Below are positions 63,984 to 64,000 of a stretch of DNA of 64,000 bases, one piece after another; the first letter of the stretch is position 1; the number at the start of each line of letters is the position of its first letter. The stretch is from Xenophilus sp. AP218F (lineage in GTDB: Bacteria > Pseudomonadota > Gammaproteobacteria > Burkholderiales > Chromobacteriaceae): assembly GCA_002213445.1 (NCBI GenBank), contig NJIE01000009.1, positions 179,433 through 243,432 on the forward strand, given 5' to 3'. Both the position numbers and the translations under genes were made by a program. Under the pieces are notes generated by a model, which was given only the letters and a program-made list of their open reading frames with translations, had not been told where the DNA came from and ran no database searches.

Positions 63984-64000
63984 CGTTAAAGGGCGTCTGG

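Overview
The window is a high-GC stretch of a Gram-negative proteobacterial chromosome. The gene content and protein style (tmk/holB/pilZ/tatD operon, rpsT-murJ, fmdB-DUF502-aspS, ppsA-ppsR) best fit a betaproteobacterium of the Neisseriales, most like Chromobacterium. This assignment is inferred from the proteins; no rRNA or tRNA gene was seen.

Layout. 0-8 kb: a cysteine-less thiol-peroxidase-like protein, a YgiW-type OB-fold protein, divergent ppsA/ppsR, a SUI1 protein, and trpS preceded by a leader peptide with three Trp codons and an attenuator, followed by a chorismate-mutase gene. 8-13 kb: an MBL hydrolase, a secreted Cys-repeat protein, and the mltG-tmk-holB-pilZ-tatD operon. 13-20 kb: modAB without modC, a PsiF protein, an orphan FliD-like protein, and a GntR regulator with a CynX/NimT transporter. 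20-28 kb: YbbA/YbbP ABC exporter back to back with tesA, an MFS carrier, two overlapping diguanylate cyclases, and a 2-Cys peroxiredoxin. 29-35 kb: aspS operon and fabI-phosphotransacylase-acetate kinase. 35-41 kb: an AurF-type diiron oxygenase with its probable reductase, pdxY, MOSC, glutamine amidotransferase and phospholipase A. 41-53 kb: mainly housekeeping (rpsT, murJ, queF, rluA, alaX, a POT transporter, lysR/lysA, a BON protein, mltA).

54-60.4 kb holds the most striking system: an APC antiporter, a tyrosine-decarboxylase-family enzyme, an aromatic amino-acid permease and tyrS on one strand. A perfect FNR/ANR box sits at class-II spacing from a -10 element. The gene set resembles the tyrS-tdcA-tyrP tyramine loci of lactic acid bacteria. 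A likely job is oxygen-limited tyrosine uptake, decarboxylation and tyramine export. A GntR regulator follows on the opposite strand.

61.5-63.9 kb carries two adjacent insertion sequences, an IS5-family (IS903-like) element and an IS3-family element, neither with a clear target duplication. This suggests a rearrangement-prone edge. Most other genes are compact, often overlapping by 1-4 bases, and separated by clear Rho-independent terminators.
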